Assembly (NCBI GenBank): GCA_008828725.1
Contig: MEHQ01000077.1
Location: forward strand, 127,758-191,757
Reading direction: 5' to 3'
Source of the DNA: Saccharina japonica
Taxonomy: Eukaryota; Sar; Phaeophyceae; Laminariales; Laminariaceae
Length of the DNA stretch: 64,000 nucleotides
Shown here: positions 1 through 12,600 of the stretch, one piece after another
Numbering within the stretch: position 1 is the first letter of the stretch
How the letters are laid out: each line of letters begins with the position of its first letter
Position numbers and translations under genes: made by a program
Notes under the pieces: model-generated
The model's input: only the letters and a program-made list of their open reading frames with translations
What the model was told of the DNA's origin: nothing
Databases searched by the model: none

Positions 1-225
1 TTTTTTCTCTTTCATGCACCTGGATTGCTAGCAGGGTAGGTCTTGCCTGTCGTATATGGCATTGCATGGTCTGCTCTGCTTACTGCACTGAGCGTAGTAT
101 CGCTGTGTCGTAGTTTTGTGACCACATAACTGGTACCTTTTTAGGATAGAAGAATCAGAATCGGCACGGACACTAGGTATGCTGGATGTCGACGGGTAGA
201 AAGACGCGTGCTACGGTAGAGGTAG
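1..225 (+). repeat. LINE 3' tail fragment
   Basis: Starts in the T-rich run before catgcacctggattgctagc and continues to gtcgacgggtagaaag; cut by the window edge on the left. Confidence 0.75.
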
Positions 226-445
226 CACTTTTTGGATGGATCGTTTTCTGAACGATCGAGCTCCTTAACCCAAATTCGTCGGACTTTCAATTTCGTGACG
301 AAAATGTTTCAAAGTATACTTCGGCCATCATATTTATCATCTGGCAGCACTTTATTTTCCTCCAAAAATATTTGTTCGGTACGGTACGACGCTCCTTAAG
401 CGAGAAGCTCAGAAAAAACGATGGCGCACCTCTATCGTAACATGT

Positions 446-690
446 GTCGAAAGGAAGGTTTAGTGTGAAGAATACACACACATCTCCGGGAGAAGCACGA
501 CAACACTAATCTTTCTTTCTTCGTCTTTTTTTGTTATCGTTTTTGTTTGTTTGTTTGTTGATATGTTTTATTGGTTACATTTTTCATATTTATGTATGTT
601 TTTCCTTTTCCCTTTTCGCGTTTTGCTTTATTTTATTTTCTCTTTCACGCAGCTGGTTTGCTAGCAGGGTAGGTCGTGCCTGTCGTATAT
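446..690 (+). repeat. Two adjoining LINE 3' fragments
   Basis: 446-483 is the tail box (aaggtttagtgtgaag plus AC repeat); 484-690 is the region from ctccgggagaagcacgac to cctgtcgtatatggcat. Confidence 0.65.
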
Positions 691-939
691 GGCATAATAA
701 GTACCCCCACACCCCAACCCACACACACCACTCAAAACGACTGCAATGTAACCTGGTGATGATTGATGTTGTTGTTGCTATTCTCACATTGACTCATCGC
801 CAAAAATCTACTGCTACTACTACTGCGTGGATCCAGGACAGGCTTGAAAAGACTCTGGAGGAGTGGAAGAAAAAACCTCAGGAGAAAGAAATATAAAAAA
901 TACAAAGCAGTATTCGTAGATATGTATATACTTACAGTA

Positions 940-1078
940 CGGAGTGTGTGTGTGTGTGTTCTTCACATTAAACCTTCCTTTCTACCCGTCGACATCCAGC
1001 ACACCCAGTGTCCGTGCCGATTCTTCATCCTAAAAAGGTACCAGTTCTGTGGTCACAAAACTACGACCCAGAGATACT
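940..1078 (-). repeat. LINE 3' tail fragment
   Basis: GT repeat, then cttcacattaaacc, through to acaaaactacgacccagaga: the tail in antisense. Confidence 0.75.
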
Positions 1079-1079
1079 A

Positions 1080-2310
1080 ATTATGATCTATCTATTATAC
1101 ATACATATGTAATAGACCTTAATACGTGTGTTTCCCCCATCTCGGAGGCCAGCCTTGACACTTTCCTGGCCTCTCAGCCCTGCTCGGCCTACTCTCAGCC
1201 TGCAGCCCATCTATGATTGCCGAAGGGATTTGCATTTGTTTTCGGGATCGGTCTTGGATTGTTTTTGCTTTCTGTTTCTTCAGGCTTCTTGGATTAATTT
1301 CTTCGATTCATCCAAACAAATGAGTGGTGACTTGGGCACGCAGCATCATGCGCGCCCGATGATAACTCGCCTCGCACGGAAACATATAGATGACACCAAA
1401 TCTCCGAGGCTGGTTGCGATACACTGATAAACCGATGTGTCTGGATCTCTGGCCCAAAATATGACAGCTTCACTAATTTGTATTTTTGTCAAACTTTAGT
1501 TTTGGTCGTGCCATCTGCCGTGTAATTTTTCTTTGCAGTAGAATAGAACCACACAAAGAATCGCGAAAAAGGCGCAAATCGCACCCAGTAGAAGGCGCAG
1601 CGCCTTGCGGTGTGTCCTCTCTCTTTCGAACATATAATATATAGCTTTGTTGTCCTGGAGCATGGAGCTCTTGACATGTATTTGCAAGATACCTGGTCCC
1701 TCCTTATTTCCTGGTTTATTTGGACTTTCTTTCATACCTATAATACCTATGATACCTGTACGAGTATGTATGTGTATCATTGATGCGCGAGCGTAGCGGG
1801 CGGCACCGCTGGCGAAGCGCATTGTATATCATACATAATGTCGGAACACTATAGTATACCTGGTACGTTTATTTCAGACTGTTTGATTTTAATTTCAATT
1901 TAAGTTTAATTATTTCTTCCCCCACAAATAGACACACACTTCCTGAATTCTACAGCCTCAGATTGTGTCCCCCTCATACGGGATGTACATCCTACATGAG
2001 GACATATAAAACCCGTAAGTACGCGCGATCGAAGTATTACACTCTCAGCTACTCGTAGCAAAGATGAGCTTCGACGAAATCCTCGAGCTCACAGCTGTTG
2101 TTTTTATTTTTTAATTTTTAATAATTTTAAAGGCGATTATTGCTATCCTCGCAATCCGACAATAAATATCGTAGCACGAGTTTCATCATTGATCACTCAT
2201 AAGCACTCCAAAAGAAGAAACCCACACAAACGAAAAGAGCCCTCTGATGAGATGAATGTTTTCAGGCCTATCAACCGAAGATCTCCGAATACTGGTACTC
2301 AAGACGTGTA
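1080..2310. other. 5' flank without recognised gene
   Basis: Contains only the speculative small-gene signals near 2007-2165. No repeat family of this window was recognised here. Confidence 0.4.
2064..2134 (+). CDS. Possible very small gene (speculative)
   Basis: A TATA-like tataaaa near 2007 is followed by ATG at 2064 (MSFDEILELTA) and then a T-rich stretch. If the 36-base AT-rich segment ending ttaaag at about 2131 were an intron, the peptide would continue AIIAILAIRQ and stop, with AATAAA just after. The donor (GTTGTT) is poor and without splicing the frame stops after 16 codons. I report it only because promoter, ATG, acceptor and poly(A)-like signals lie in the right order. Confidence 0.15.
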
Positions 2311-2659
2311 CGTTTTTTTTTTTTTTTGTCCATCCCATTTTATATCTTCCCCCTTCTTTTCTCTCTCCCTCTTTAGTCGTAGCTCAGATCCGGGTCACTA
2401 ATAAGTAGGTTCTTCTCCCCCCTCCCCACTACGGTGCTTGCCTTGCATTTTTATCGCGAGAAGATTTCAGCACTCTCTTCCCTCGTCGACTTGCGTCGGA
2501 TTCCGCCTTCGTACCCACGCCACGAAGGCGCTCTCAGCAATTATTGGTTCCTTTTATTTTTTCAAATAAATAAAGTAAAAATCTCACCACGGTGGGATTC
2601 GAACTTGGGGACCAATGCCAGTAGTCTTTGAAGCTGACCACTAGTCTACCGGGGCGACG
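2311..2659 (-). repeat. tRNA-headed SINE
   Basis: On the - strand: head ggtcgccccggtagactag with a box-B-like ggttcgaatccc part, body with ctcagatccgggt in antisense, and a tail ggatggacaaaaa (a T run at 2310-2325 on the + strand). The head is tRNA-derived but lacks a clean cloverleaf. Confidence 0.7.
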
Positions 2660-2704
2660 ATACGTACGACTGACTGCTGTATAATACGTATATATATATA
2701 TATA

Positions 2705-2895
2705 TACAACGAACACGCGAGTCGAGGGGGAGAGAAAGTGCTCAAAATTTCTCGCGATAAAAAGGCAAGGCATGTACACCGCGCGTAGTAGTGGGGAGGG
2801 AGCAGAAGAGTCACTTCGTGATCCCAGATCTGATTTACCACCAAAGAGGGAGAGAGAAAAGAACGGCGAAATACTTAATTAATAATGAATCGGAT
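2705..2895 (+). repeat. SINE body fragment
   Basis: gagtcgagggggagagaaag to gatcccagatctga: the SINE body without head. Confidence 0.55.
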
Positions 2896-3439
2896 GTAGA
2901 AAACAAAAGTTGCTGTTTTGTCGATCTTTGATAAGGCAGTATTCTATCTACCTGTAAGTATGTCGCGACCAAGAACTGCTACTACCAATACTTACTGCTG
3001 CTGTGCGGACAACAAGGATGTGATCGTATATATGAGGTGGTGTATTTACGTATGTATGTATTCACCCCCTTGCCCTGGCAAATACCCCTTGGAGTTGTGA
3101 TTACCTGTGGGCATCATCAAAACGAAACTATCGGATCTTCAGCCGGTATTGAAATGAGACATATGGCGGGAGATGATTGGCCAAATAAACGTGGAAAACC
3201 CGGAAATCGCTTTATTCCAAGATGACGCGGCACACAGACTTGGTCCCACAGACTCGGGTCTTCTTACGTTACCTGGTACATCGTGTCGTACACTAGCCAG
3301 CCACCCGACAAGAGGAGCGAGGCAACTGCTGCACCCAGCAGCAGGGAGGCCCTGAGAGCCCAGCTGCGGTGCTTGTTGTTCCATCCGTCCCTGCTACTGC
3401 TCAATAGAGTTCACATCTACTGCTGTAAACCTCAAGGTG

Positions 3440-3694
3440 ATGCGAAGTGCACCCTTTGGTCCATCGGCAATCAATATGAAGCGCACAGTTCGGGGACCGC
3501 GATCGCGATGGGTGGGACCACCCGTTTCGACCCCCAAGAGTGAGAGCAGTCGGTCTCCAAGCGGACGTCGAAAACACTACGGCGCTGTGGAGATTGCGGG
3601 GGCGGGATACCAAGTGAACGTGAACGATGTCGTCGAGGTCGCGGAAAACAAGCAAGGCCAGGAAACTTCGCAGAGGCATCCTGTCTTGGTTCAG
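3440..3694 (+). CDS. Exon 1 (or first visible exon): N-terminal half of BAH domain
   Basis: Encodes a basic serine/proline-rich lead and then HYGAVEIAGAGYQVNVNDVV, the opening beta strands of a BAH domain (hydrophobic strand, then Y-x-V-x-D-x-V). It ends with RHPVLVQ before a CAG|GTTCGT donor at 3695. Joining to VLSLWED at 11273 in phase 0 recreates the typical BAH stretch that usually reads like pyIaqIlslwed. A pyrimidine-rich acceptor at 3407 would extend the exon upstream by about 11 codons, so the initiator is open. Confidence 0.7.
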
Positions 3695-6600
3695 GTTCGT
3701 TCGGGCTATGTATGGTATATACGTGTATACGTACGAGTATACGCTTGTCTGGCGCTGATTCAGAAATACTCGTAACGATAACAGCTCCTGGAATGTATTA
3801 TACCTATGATACTCGTATGATATAATAATACGGTGTGACATGGTCCCCGTATCAGTGTTATAGCAGAGACGGGAACTTGTTGTTACCATCGCCTTGAGCT
3901 TGCCTTGAGAACTATTTTTCTCTTTTCCTTTCTCGTGTCTTCTTTCTTGCTTTTTTTGCCTTGTTTCTCCCTTTGTTTCCACCCTATGCCGGTGTCTCCC
4001 TCTTTTTCGTGTTGCCTCGCCCGTGCAGCAGTTATGTGTTCCTCTTGGGCACGTGTGCCTTTCTTCTAGGGGCGCTTCTGTCTCCCTGCGTCATTTGTAT
4101 TATGTTTCATTTCTGAATTCGTTTTTTATTTGTCTTTTTGGTCTTTTGTTTGGTCCGGCTCGTGTCGCTGTGTTCTCGTACCCGGTACGTTACGCATCTC
4201 ACTTGCTTTACCCATTAATTTGCGTTTATTTTGTTTGGGGTTTTCTCTGTTTCACAGTCTGTGACCACATAATTTGTATCTCTCTAGGACTGGGAATCAG
4301 GACAGGCACTGGTTGTACTGATGTGGTTGAGTAGAAAGAACAGGTTTAATGTGAAGACAACAACAACAACAACAACAACGATGCAGCCGGCCGTGGAATG
4401 AACAAGAAACTGACCGTGACCCATTATCCCATCGGTTGCCCCGGTGGTATATGTATTGCGATTGCTATTGCTACCATCGTGGTTAGTCTCATATACTTTT
4501 GATATTAATACGTACTAAGAAGTTCGAACATCCGGGTTTCGAACCCTGCCATGGGTGAGGGGGTTCGTAGGGCTCCTCTGGGACAAGCACGACACTTTTT
4601 TCTTTTTATTTTGTCATTCTTTTGTTTGGTTGCTCGATTGTTTATTGGCTTCAGTATGTTTACTTTCTATTTTTTTAATTTTCGCTTTTTCTTTCTTTTC
4701 TCTTTCTCTCTTGCATGCACCTGGATTGCTAGCAGGGTAGGTCTTGCCTGTCGTATATGGCATTGCTCTGTCTGCTCTGCTTACTGCACTGCGCGTAGTA
4801 TCTCTGTGTCGTAGTTTTGTGACCACAGAACTGGTACTTTTTTAGGATGATGAATCGGCACGGACACTGGGTGTGCTGGATGTCGACGGGTAGAAAGGAA
4901 GGTTTAATGTGAAGAACACAAACACACACACACATGTTGCGCGATTTTGGACCTAAAGGCGACTGCAGAAAGCGACTGGTGTGTATGCAAAAATCGACGC
5001 GAGTCGACAAGGGAAGAAAGCTGAACTCTTCTCGCGACAAAGATTGCAAGGCACGTACCGTAGGTATCAGTGGGGAGGGAGAAGAGCCTATTAACAGTAC
5101 TCGTAGTGACCCCGGATCTGAGTTCCGACTGTAATACGTATGCATGAGATAGAAAAGAAGGGCGTACGATCATAAATGTGATGAAAGAAAAAAAAACTCC
5201 AATTTACAGCAGCAGCAGTAACAGGTAAGACATATCGAAGCAGCGCGAATGGACGCATACTGCTGTACGTATGTATTGCTCCCGTCTTAAGGATGCCCCT
5301 GCGCCGTCGTCGTTGGATACTATTTTTTAATAGTGCCAGTGCACCGCTGTTGTTGCGGGGTTAGGATCTGGAAACCCACCCTGGGGTGCCAATATAATAC
5401 GACGCAGCTTTTTATTTTATTTGCGAGTACTCCAGACTACTTCATCCAGAAGTAATGTTACGTCTCAGGTGCGAGGTAGAGATGCCCGTCCTTTATATTT
5501 GCTTCACAGGCGCCTCAGTCAGTCGTGATATCGATAATTTCTTTTGTGTTTTTTATTACTTCGCGAATCGGCATCATGACATGCATGCTGTGCAAACGGC
5601 TTACTGTTGATTTGTCATTCGCAGTTGAAAGTGGCACTCACTCGCAGATTCAATAATGTGGTCGCAAGGTAACGGGGGCGCGACAGCAACTGAGACCTGG
5701 GGCGCTTTCGGTGAAGAAACCTCTGTCTCGCCTTCGTGCCGCATGCAAGCATCGTGTTATTGATGACCCTTTATTTTATTCATCAATTACAACGACGAGT
5801 AATGGACAACTATCTGTGCCTTGGCATGTGTGTGTGTGTTTTCACACTAAGTTGTTACTCCTACCTGTCGACGTGTAGAAGCATGGTCGACATATGGATC
5901 GACTTAATATTCATATCATTCTTTGTTTTTTATATATATATATATTCCCATTCATTATCTTCGCACTTGCGTCTTTCTCCCTCCCTAGTCGTAACTCAGA
6001 TCCGGGGTCACAAAGTAGGCTCCTCTCCCTCCTCCCCCACTACGGTTCTTGCCTTGGTTTTTATCGCGAGAAGATTTCAGCACGTTCTTCCCTCGCCAAC
6101 TTTCGTCGAATTTTGCTTACCCACGCTATAATATGCGCTCTCGACAGTCGGTATATGCGAAGAATGGAATGTTTTTTTCCCTTGTCGTTTCTTTGCCTCA
6201 AACCTTTGCGAGTTCTACTATTTAGGGCACCATTATAATATTTGGCTTTTGCCGGTGTCCATTACGCTTGGAACGCCGAAAGGATTTAGAAAGATGGCCA
6301 ATGGAATTGGAAACTTTAAGTGGCTCCTGCTGCCTTGCTTTAAAGAGATCCCTTGTTGCTTTCCACATCATGTTGTGTATATCATATATATTATATGGTG
6401 AACGGCCTTCGTTTCGCATCATTTAATCAGATCTTCGGAGCCATGTGTGAAACATTTCTCCACTTATCATGTTGCATCGGCCGTGTTCGCAGGGTTAGGT
6501 AAGGGGACGTGCTTAATCGGGTTGGATGGTTCCTTCTGCCATCAGCTGTCGGGCTAGGACGCAACTTGCTTTAGTGTACCTCGAGTACTAACTGTACAGC

Positions 6601-9600
6601 TATGAGGTTTGGTGCCCGCACCCGTCTCCTTGTAGTCTGTGACGACGAAACGTGTATCTTTTATATGGAACCAGCACGGATAGTACTGTACGCGTGCTTG
6701 CTGTCGTTGCGTAGACATAACGCATTAAGCTGAAGACATTGAACGCACGTCGACCAGCGTCAATGATGCCCCATTTACCACCGACTCCTATTGCTGCCAT
6801 TTTACTACTGCTTGCTGTTGTTCCCGAGCGTCCTTCCACTCCTTTCAAAGTAAGTACTGGAAATATCGTACTTCGTTCAAGATGTATGAGGACGCATTGC
6901 CCAGATCATTGCACACCGTGCCAGCGGTGAACAAATAGCTAAATAGGGTCAACATCCCGGATTGATACACGTGTACAGTTGGGGGCGCCGCATTTAATAA
7001 GTGTACGGTACAGTTAACAAAATACAGGCTTTTCAATTTGTCAAAAACAAATACGTAGGAAATTGAATGTAAGATACACAGTCCAAAATGGGCAAGAAGA
7101 CAAGAAACTTGGGACTGAAGCGATCGACGCTACCCAACATAAGATACGAGGCCGCCCTGGAGCTGTCCATTTCGAAACAAAAGCCGCCCGACATAACGAC
7201 CTTTCAGGAGTGTTGCTGCCAATAAAACTGAGTGGGCTGTACAGATGCTGGCAGCCGTATCAATATAATCTGCCTTTCCCCCGAAAGCCACAAACAACAC
7301 ATCAGCCCGTGAGCTCATGGGGTCAAAATATTTTGGAGTGCTCGGTGATATGCGATTCTTGCGATACAGAACTAAGACACAAGAAACGCTGAACACAGTT
7401 GAATTTGAGCCGAGAAAGTAAGAGACGCTTTTATCCTGCCTCATATACGAAATATATAGCTAATGAGGGCGCACATAATAACATTTCAAGCCTGGACGCC
7501 AAATCGACAAATCGACGATTCTTAAACCCCGGGCGTCTACCGTATACCGGTAGCAACTCCGTCAAGAACAAACGAAAAACGCCTGCAATGTCTACTCGGT
7601 CGTGACTTATCAGTCAACATCTCGCACAACTTTTAGTCTACCATCATATCTACCTACCGCTCGCTGTAGTTATCTGCTGGGTGGAGTTTGTCTTGCCTGC
7701 CTGTTACTAGCTCAGATCATCAGATGCGCCTTTTCCCTGACATAGGCACCAAATACTCACAGCAGTGTTAATATCTGCATACGAAATACTAACCTAAGCC
7801 GTGGGCCGCACCGTACGTAGTTGTTGTATTTCGTACTTCTTGGAATAGTATGGATACGCCGATCTGACGCGCGTCGGCCCTGGATTTCGTCGTGAGCAAG
7901 TAGGTGAGGGTCTACAAAAATGATGAATGGGGGTACCAAACAGTCGAAGTGTCATTATTATGATTTTTTTATACTGAATCAAATTTCACAGAGCAACTGA
8001 CACGAGTATCAAACATCAAAACCGCTTAAATTTGGCTAGATTGATTAAGATTGTGGTGAGATTACCCCTTTTCGCCAAGTTTGCCGATAATATCCAGATC
8101 GCCATTTTCTTTGACAACGTTTGCTTTTTCATTTGATCGGCACTGTTTCCGGAGACTATCTCCATCACTGCTAACGAGAGGTTTTCGTGCAGCAAACCGG
8201 AGATGTTTGTTTTGTTTTGTTTTCTTTGTTTTGTATTGTGTGTCGCATCTCCGGGGGGGTACGACAACGATACATCTGCACTATAAATATTGAATACGAG
8301 TACCACATAACAAAGTCGATGACGTATACGAACAAGAGGCGGCATTCCCGTCCCCTCCTTTGTCTGTTCGTGGATTGATGGCACTTTCTCTAGCGACGGT
8401 CTTTGTTTCGCTCGTGCAACATCTCCTGCTCTTCGCTTATTTTCCGCCCGCTAGCGTGGGCAGCACGCGGGCCGACTTGTCTCTGCACGGAATTGATTCC
8501 TCCGTACAAAGATGGGTCAGCAAAGCTGCTTCCACACGTCGACTTATGCCACCGGCGTCCTGGTCATTGCAAATTGCAAGTATAACAGAGTTTTAGTTGT
8601 AACTTTGTATGGTTTGGTTTTCGTGACTCAGTTTCCCTCCTTTGTGCCTTACATTTCTCGTGTCATGTTGTCCCTGGGTAGGGGCCCAATGATACCGTTG
8701 TGGACACCGATACCCCCCAAGGATATTAAAGAGGAGACAGACCGCGTGGCAATTCAACAGTTTCCTATTGCCTTCGGAACCTGTGTTAGCCCCACCATGG
8801 AGCCCTGTCGTGCTAGTCCATGCTTTCTGCCCGTTTTTGTTTATTTGTTTGGTTTAGTTTTGTTTGTCTTTCCTACGTATCTTCATTTTATTTCTCGGGC
8901 ACCTCCCTCCCCTAATTGCGTATCCACCGTCGAGCATGCGCGGGGTATTTATCTCCTTCCCCTTGGGTTTTCTTTGCTATTCGTACATATCACCTTTAGG
9001 GGTATGTCCCATTCCTTCTTTGCTTATGGTGCTTTGGATCGTGTTTTACTTATTATATACTACGCTGATTTGCGATTAAGCTAGAGTATTTACTTTGTTT
9101 TATTTTTCTTCTCTGTTTCCGGTACTTTATTTATTTCGTCTTTCGATTATCTCTCTGTTACGATCGTTGCGTACCTGGGCTGCTGGCGTATGTACGCTGC
9201 GCTCGAAATTTCCAGTACGATATCCTTTTCACTGTGTATTTCATAAAGTTGTGTGTATTTCATAAAGTTGTGACCACAGAGCTTGGATATCTCTTTGGAG
9301 GGTGAATCGTGCGCGAACACGATGTCGGCGGGTACTCGTAGAACTAGCTCTTTGGTGTGAAAACCATTATAGGTGTTTTCACGAAGAATATTTCGATCAA
9401 ACCCTTGCTTATTGGAGTTCATTACAGTATTAATAGGTGCTCGCAGGCAACAAACACGTCAGTCAGAGTAAAAGCCATAGAGCTCGCTTGTGAAACCATG
9501 CTTGAACATGCTTGAACAGAGATACGTTATTACATAGAGCAGTATATATGTATTATATGATACCTGGTAACATTGTGTGACGCTCGCCGCAGAGCTCGAT

Positions 9601-12600
9601 TTCTTATTCCTATGGGGTCATAGCGTTCTACGTACGAGTAGCGTTTCCCAAAAAGCGACCATTTTGTTTTATTTTTCACTAAGGTTATTTCTGGTTCGGC
9701 GACCAAACCCGTAGAGTGCGTGAAACAACAGGTTCGACAGTTTCTATCAAACCCACATTCTACATCCTGATAGCCCCCTTTGGCTCTATATAGGGTATAG
9801 CAACAGCGGCCATGCCACACGATTACCGTGCTAGGTCGTACCGAGAAGTACGACTGTCGTGCTCCGTCGCGTCCACCAGGTGTACCTCCCAATATGTCAG
9901 TGTGCTCGTGCGGCATGCGTCATCCCGGATGTGAGGAAATTCTAAGGGGCTCGCGAAATCTCCAGATATATCTTCACATATACCTGTTATGAGCATAATA
10001 AATATATATACACATCGTATATAAATATACCAGGTATCTTAGTAGTTGAGACATCAAATAGGCCCCTCTCTCGAGCAGCTGATCGCCTTTCCGCGCGTTT
10101 TTTTCGCTAGGCCGACTATCAGCCTCGTGTGCATCGGAATGCCGCACGCTTCCCGCTCGGCGCCCTATTGTGGGTACGCCGCATAACCCCGCCTTGTCAG
10201 CCGTCGGTTAGTCGTGCGCACATGATGTTCGAGTTTTAGTGGTTGTTTCGGCTGGGTGGTTTCGGATCTCAGATTTTCACTGGAGAGTGGGCTTCCCTGC
10301 AGGCGCACAGCCAGGGGATGGCGTGCGTGCGTCCGTTCGACTACAGGAATCACAGCGTCGCCAGAAACATGATACTTACTTTTTGGCATGACGTACCACA
10401 TTCATGTCGTACCCGCCGGTCTGGTTTGTACCGGGCACGTACGGCCTCGCGTGCGCTCGTGGCGTGAACGTACGGGCGGTGGACGCTGCAACGTTCATAA
10501 GGATATGGTGATGGAGAGAACCTGTTTTTTTTGTTTTTACACGCAACAAGCATGATCCACGATTCTGTTTTCTTATGGCCGCCGGCGAAACCCCTGGTAA
10601 ATCATAGGATCTTGTATATCGTATGATGCGTACGTTTGTCACACACTGTCCGCACCTATTTAACGCCACACGCCGATTTTTCATGCTCTCTCTTTCAACG
10701 AAGATAACATGCACATCATGGACGCACCACCTGATTCGTATGCCCCATAACCAGGGTGGTTATAGCGATAGCTTGAGTTCGTATAAAGCGTCAAACTATC
10801 ATGAGGGTTTGATGAAGGGCCACCGCTGAAGCCTTCGTCATATACTGCCTGTAAGACTTGATACTCGATGTACAAAGTTGATATCGCCTGCTCCCTGGCT
10901 TGTATCCATAGTGCGAGGAGTATATAATGGTCTCTCCTGCGACTCATCCAGAAACATGTGTTGGTCGTACGCGTTGAGCACATTGAAAACACCACTCGCT
11001 CATAATATGTACTCGTCCTCTCCGGCTGAACGAAGTGGGGGCTTGACCACGCCATCTTGCATCTCTACGTTCCCCAGGTAGATAGTTACGAGAATGTTCC
11101 TTACTCCTAGAGTGATGTCTGCGAAGTTATGACGAATCAAGTGCCGCGCCTGAGTCCTTCATGTGGTATTACAACACGATTGTATGAACATGTCGACGTG
11201 GGCTTTGCTGCGTTCCCTGACTGGTTCGGCCTTTTACGTTTTTTATTTATAACTGTTCGGCTGAATGTACAGGTGTTGTCCTTGTGGGAAGATACGTTCA
11301 CAGGCGTATTCAAGTTTCGGGCGCGCTGGCTGGTTCAATCTTCAGACCTTCCTGCAGACGCTCTGCTGCGGCTTCGAGCAACCCGTCAAGCTCTTACCGG
11401 TGACCATAGCACTCCCGCGAGCAAGGCGACCTCGCACAGAGATCAAGACGAGACCGACGAGGTTTTGCTAACCAAACGAGAGAAGGACCTCGAGGTGCGT
11501 TCTATTGTGAAGCCTTCCGCCCTATGTGTCAGCACGAGCACGGCAGTACCCCCAGAGAGTAAAGGTAAGATGGGGCCACGTCTGACGCACTCATTTTGCG
11601 AAGCATCTGGGGAATTCCACCGCCTGGAGAACTCGGACCCTATCCTCAAGCGTGCTAGAGTCCGGCAAGCGAATGCCGTTGCCCTAGCCTCCAGGGCCCA
11701 CCAGGAACACGCGGCGGCTAAGAGCGGGAAACCAATCGTGAAAAGCAGCGGGTGGCTGCTCCCGAAACGGAGGACGTTGGAACGGCGGGATGGGCGTACT
11801 GTTGCTCGTGGGGCAGGGGGCGGGGTCGAGATTGTGGCACCATTGCCTAACAGCGCGGAGAGTCACGTACGCTCTAGCTCGCCGACGAGAAGCGTCAAGG
11901 GGGCGTCTGATGACTGTGGGCCGGACGAACCTCGTACCTCAGAACATGGGGAGTGGAGCGAGGGCGAAGACAAAGACGCCACCGACAGGGACTCTGACTC
12001 CCCGACAAAATCACAACCAACTCCGTCCACTGGCGAAGTCTTCACGCAGAGAAAGTCGGCCCGGAAGCGTCAGTCCCAGCGATCGCCGACCCAAAGTGTC
12101 GAGGTGGAGAATCGCCATGAGGCCGAATCCGAAGCAAACACCCGCCCTCTTGCCCTCCCTACCACTCGGAATTTCCAGAGGCGTCGTCGTGTACAGTCCA
12201 TGAATCGTCAGGGGCCGCTCTCTCCCAGGCCTCGTCGCTTAGCAATGCCGCCCTGGGCAGAGGATCCTGTTGTCGGCGCTGACATTAGTCAGACCCCTCC
12301 CGATGCTAGCAGGAAATCGTCCGTGGCGGTCAACGTAGTACGTCCTGTTAGGACGCGCATGTCGTTGATGTTGAGGTCGACATCTTCGCCAGCACTATCT
12401 CGCAGCTCTCCCATGGAGATTTTCGGCAACCCCCCCCCGCAGCTTGCAATTTCGGCAAAGAGGAAGCGGAGTGTCGCCAACAGGCCAATGCAAGGAGCAA
12501 ACCGATCGCACTGCCCACCTCTGAGCACTCTGGTGGGGAAAGACTACCAGACCGACATTCCCGACCTGCTGACGGCTGACGAGAGGAAACGGCCACACAC

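Larger units (their letters stand above)
3695..11272 (+). other. Intron 1, about 7.6 kb, inside the BAH domain
   Basis: Runs from CAG|GTTCGT to gtacag. It contains a LINE-subfamily copy (3835-4379), a LINE 3' piece (4548-4935), SINE bodies (4960-5165, 5940-6160), a very old LINE tail near 9265-9365 and an antisense coding-like patch at 10.17-11.08 kb. In 5.17-5.94, 6.2-8.3 and 9.4-10.15 kb I see nothing identifiable. Confidence 0.6.

Noticed and set aside
3401-3982. 193-codon open frame on the - strand
   Set aside because: Antisense to the BAH exon and adjoining intron; no domain seen.
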